Source of the DNA: Victivallales bacterium
GTDB taxonomy: Bacteria; Verrucomicrobiota; Lentisphaeria; Oligosphaerales; Oligosphaeraceae
Length of the DNA stretch: 7,970 bases
Assembly (NCBI GenBank): GCA_017543165.1
Contig: JAFYGL010000660.1
Span: 1-7,970 of the forward strand
Reading direction: 5' to 3'
Each line of letters begins with the position of its first letter. Position 1 is the stretch's first letter. Made by a program: the position numbers and the translations under genes. Shown one piece after another: positions 6,787-7,970 of the stretch. The notes under the pieces are model-generated. The model had not been told where the DNA came from and made no database searches. It saw only the letters and a list, made by a program, of their open reading frames with translations.

Positions 6787-6952
6787 TTAGGAGTTGTCCA
6801 ATATGGGAGAACAAACACAATGCAAAAATCAATAGAATTTGTGCAATCCGATTCACATTTTCCAGGGAGACGGCATACCGAATATCCCAATGCACATTAA
6901 ATTATGCCATGTCCCTTCAAGGGATACGGAATCAAACTGCACCAATAAACTT
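6787..6952 (+). other. Gap between regulator and transporter genes with two dyads
   Basis: No gene is seen in these 166 bp. One stem pairs TGCAAAAAT (6821-6829) with ATTTGTGCA (6837-6845), eight of nine pairs and a 7-nt loop, without a T-run after it. A second is the 13-bp palindrome TCCCTT-C-AAGGGA (6912-6924), which starts 41 bp before the transporter ATG and could be an operator. No convincing -35/-10 pair was found. Confidence 0.4.
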
Positions 6953-7825
6953 ATGTCATCTACAAATAAAAGCCTCGGCTATCTTTGCGCCATCATCGCC
7001 GCCACCACATACGGATTCAATCCACTGTTCGGGCTTCCCCTGTATGCGCGGGGAATGAGCACGCCCTCTGTACTGTTCTACCGCTTCTTCTTCGCTTCAT
7101 TGATGCTGACTGGCGTAAAACTGTACAAGAAAAGCAGTTTCCGCCTGGAGGCAAGGCAAATCCTGCCGCTTATTGCGGGAGGCGTATTGCTGGCATTGAG
7201 CGCCACCTTCCTCTTCCTCAGCTTCCGCGTAATGGACGCGGGCATCGCGGCCACCATACTCTTTGTATATCCCGTCATGGTGGCGCTTATCATGGCAATC
7301 GGCTTCCATGAACGCATTTCGTTTTTCACATGGGGATGCATGATTGTCGCCCTTGCAGGCATTGCGTTGCTCAACGCCAGCGGCGGCAAGGTCAGCCTGC
7401 TGGGGCTCGTGTATGTGCTGCTTTCCGCATTGACCTACGCCATATACATGGTGCTTGTCAAGGAATCCAGCCTGAAGAGGCTGCCCTCCGATACATTGAC
7501 GCTATACGCCATGTTGGCAGGCCTGCCCGTCTTTCTCGTCCCGCTCAAGGGCGGCATGCTCCTGCAAATGCCCAGTGACGGCCTTGCCTGGGTCTGCGTA
7601 TTCGGCCTGGCGCTGTTCCCCGCACTGCTCTCATTCCTGCTGATGGCCGTGGCAATAAAGCGCATCGGCGCCACCACCACCGCCATCATCGGCGCACTTG
7701 AGCCTTGCACCGCACTGGTCATAGGCGTCTGTGTCTTCAACGAGCATCTGACACTGCGCTCACTCGTCGGCATAGCCATGATACTCGTCGCCGTAAGCCT
7801 GGTGGTGCTAAGCAGGAAAAAGTGA
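6953..7825 (+). CDS. EamA/DMT-family inner-membrane transporter
   Basis: The 290-residue protein is built of two EamA repeats with about ten membrane helices, the standard size and layout of drug/metabolite-type permeases (metabolite or amino-acid exporters, sugar carriers). Repeat 1 spans about 8-141: helices near LGYLCAIIAATTYGFNPLF, VLFYRFFFASLMLTG, LPLIAGGVLLALSATFLFLS, AATILFVYPVMVALIMAIGF followed by HER (119-121), and WGCMIVALAGIALLNA. Repeat 2 spans about 148-287 and carries the typical GALEPCTALVIGVCVFNEHLT (247-267, given here as the family's GALEP...E-LT signature). I prefer ATG 6953; the frame is open to an ATG at 6839, but those 38 codons are not membrane-like and lie in AT-rich spacer. 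No Shine-Dalgarno precedes 6953. It lies 166 bp after the regulator on the same strand; a shared transcript is possible. Substrate cannot be predicted. GC-rich relative to the leftward hydrolase genes. Ends in TGA. Confidence 0.9.
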   Translation: MSSTNKSLGYLCAIIAATTYGFNPLFGLPLYARGMSTPSVLFYRFFFASLMLTGVKLYKKSSFRLEARQILPLIAGGVLLALSATFLFLSFRVMDAGIAATILFVYPVMVALIMAIGFHERISFFTWGCMIVALAGIALLNASGGKVSLLGLVYVLLSALTYAIYMVLVKESSLKRLPSDTLTLYAMLAGLPVFLVPLKGGMLLQMPSDGLAWVCVFGLALFPALLSFLLMAVAIKRIGATTTAIIGALEPCTALVIGVCVFNEHLTLRSLVGIAMILVAVSLVVLSRKK

Positions 7826-7837
7826 TTTGACGGGAAC

Positions 7838-7872
7838 AGGCATTCAACTATGCTTCTTCTTTGTATATTTTT
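7838..7872 (+). terminator. Possible weak terminator of transporter gene
   Basis: AGGCAT (7838-7843) and ATGCTT (7850-7855) pair with one G-T wobble around a 6-nt loop, 13 bp after the stop codon, and a T-rich stretch with four separate T-runs follows to 7872. The stem is short, so this is a weak call. Confidence 0.3.
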
Positions 7873-7877
7873 GCATC

Positions 7878-7935
7878 ATGCTCAATTCAACTGAAGAGCA
7901 TAGAACCAGGAAATACCCAATAGTTTCTATGCTCT
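7878..7935. repeat. Overlapping alternative hairpins downstream of transporter
   Basis: AGAGCATAGAA (7895-7905) and TTCTATGCTCT (7925-7935) form a perfect 11-bp stem with a 19-nt loop. The left arm can also pair through GAGCAT (7896-7901) with ATGCTC at 7878-7883, extended inward by TTC/GAA after a 2-nt bulge. The two stems share an arm and exclude each other. No T-run follows on either strand, so this is not a standard terminator. The leftward strand here also has an open frame from the right edge to a TGA at 7846-7844 (41 codons), which could be the tail of a gene outside the window, though chance explains it as well. Confidence 0.5.
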
Positions 7936-7970
7936 CCTCAATCAATTCCTTTATTAATCCCACATGAGAA

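Noticed and set aside
6839..6952. 38-residue N-terminal extension of the transporter
   Set aside because: It is polar, Cys- and Pro-containing, lies in AT-rich spacer and precedes the usual EamA start; the second ATG at 6953 gives the normal family length.
6219..7058. 279-codon rightward frame
   Set aside because: It overlaps the regulator in another phase, runs through the spacer into the transporter gene and is low-complexity (Gln, Arg, His-rich), as expected of a non-coding frame.
1..7970. CRISPR array, tRNA, rRNA, insertion sequence or integrase
   Set aside because: No regular repeat-spacer series, cloverleaf sequence, rRNA segment or transposase-like protein was seen on either strand.

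Overview
The window looks like chromosomal DNA from a Lentisphaerota bacterium (Victivallales-like), or a close relative in the Planctomycetes-Verrucomicrobia group. This is inferred from gene content: a pseudopilin with a C-terminal H-X9-D motif, an AraC-type regulator divergent from glycan-active genes, a CBM9-like protein joined to a TIM-barrel-like hydrolase, and a ceramidase-like protein. That mix is typical of these glycan-degrading bacteria. No rRNA or other phylogenetic marker is present, so the assignment rests on protein style alone.

Layout. The left three quarters (1-5879) read leftward. In transcription order they hold a GH99-like/WbsX-type glycan-active protein (5879-4746), a secreted CBM9-like protein (4720-3068), a TIM-barrel-like hydrolase part (3061-1724), a pseudopilin (1648-866), and the N-terminal 249 residues of a neutral-ceramidase-like protein that runs off the left edge (747-1). 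The right quarter reads rightward: an AraC-family regulator (5971-6786) and an EamA/DMT-family transporter (6953-7825). A 91-bp divergent promoter region separates the regulator from the leftward genes. The last 145 bp hold overlapping hairpins and no gene I can name.

How they may work together. The simplest reading is an AraC-controlled glycan-utilisation locus. The regulator would act on the shared promoter region, where a perfect 10-bp inverted pair (TTGTACGAAA / TTTCGTACAA) sits 53 bp centre to centre. One copy overlaps the predicted -10 of the leftward operon and the other lies inside the first codons of the regulator gene. The GH99-like and CBM9-like genes are 25 bp apart and surely co-transcribed. 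Whether the pseudopilin and ceramidase-like gene belong to the same transcript is open, because the gaps before them are 75 and 118 bp.

Most notable point. The CBM9-like and TIM-barrel-like reading frames are one frame interrupted by a single TGA at 3070-3068, followed two codons later by an ATG. The protein sequence reads smoothly across the stop, and one base change (TGA to TGG, Trp) would restore a secreted protein of about 998 residues. TGA ends four other genes here at sensible places, so the code is standard. The stop is therefore a nonsense mutation, a readthrough site, a recent split into two genes, or a sequencing error.
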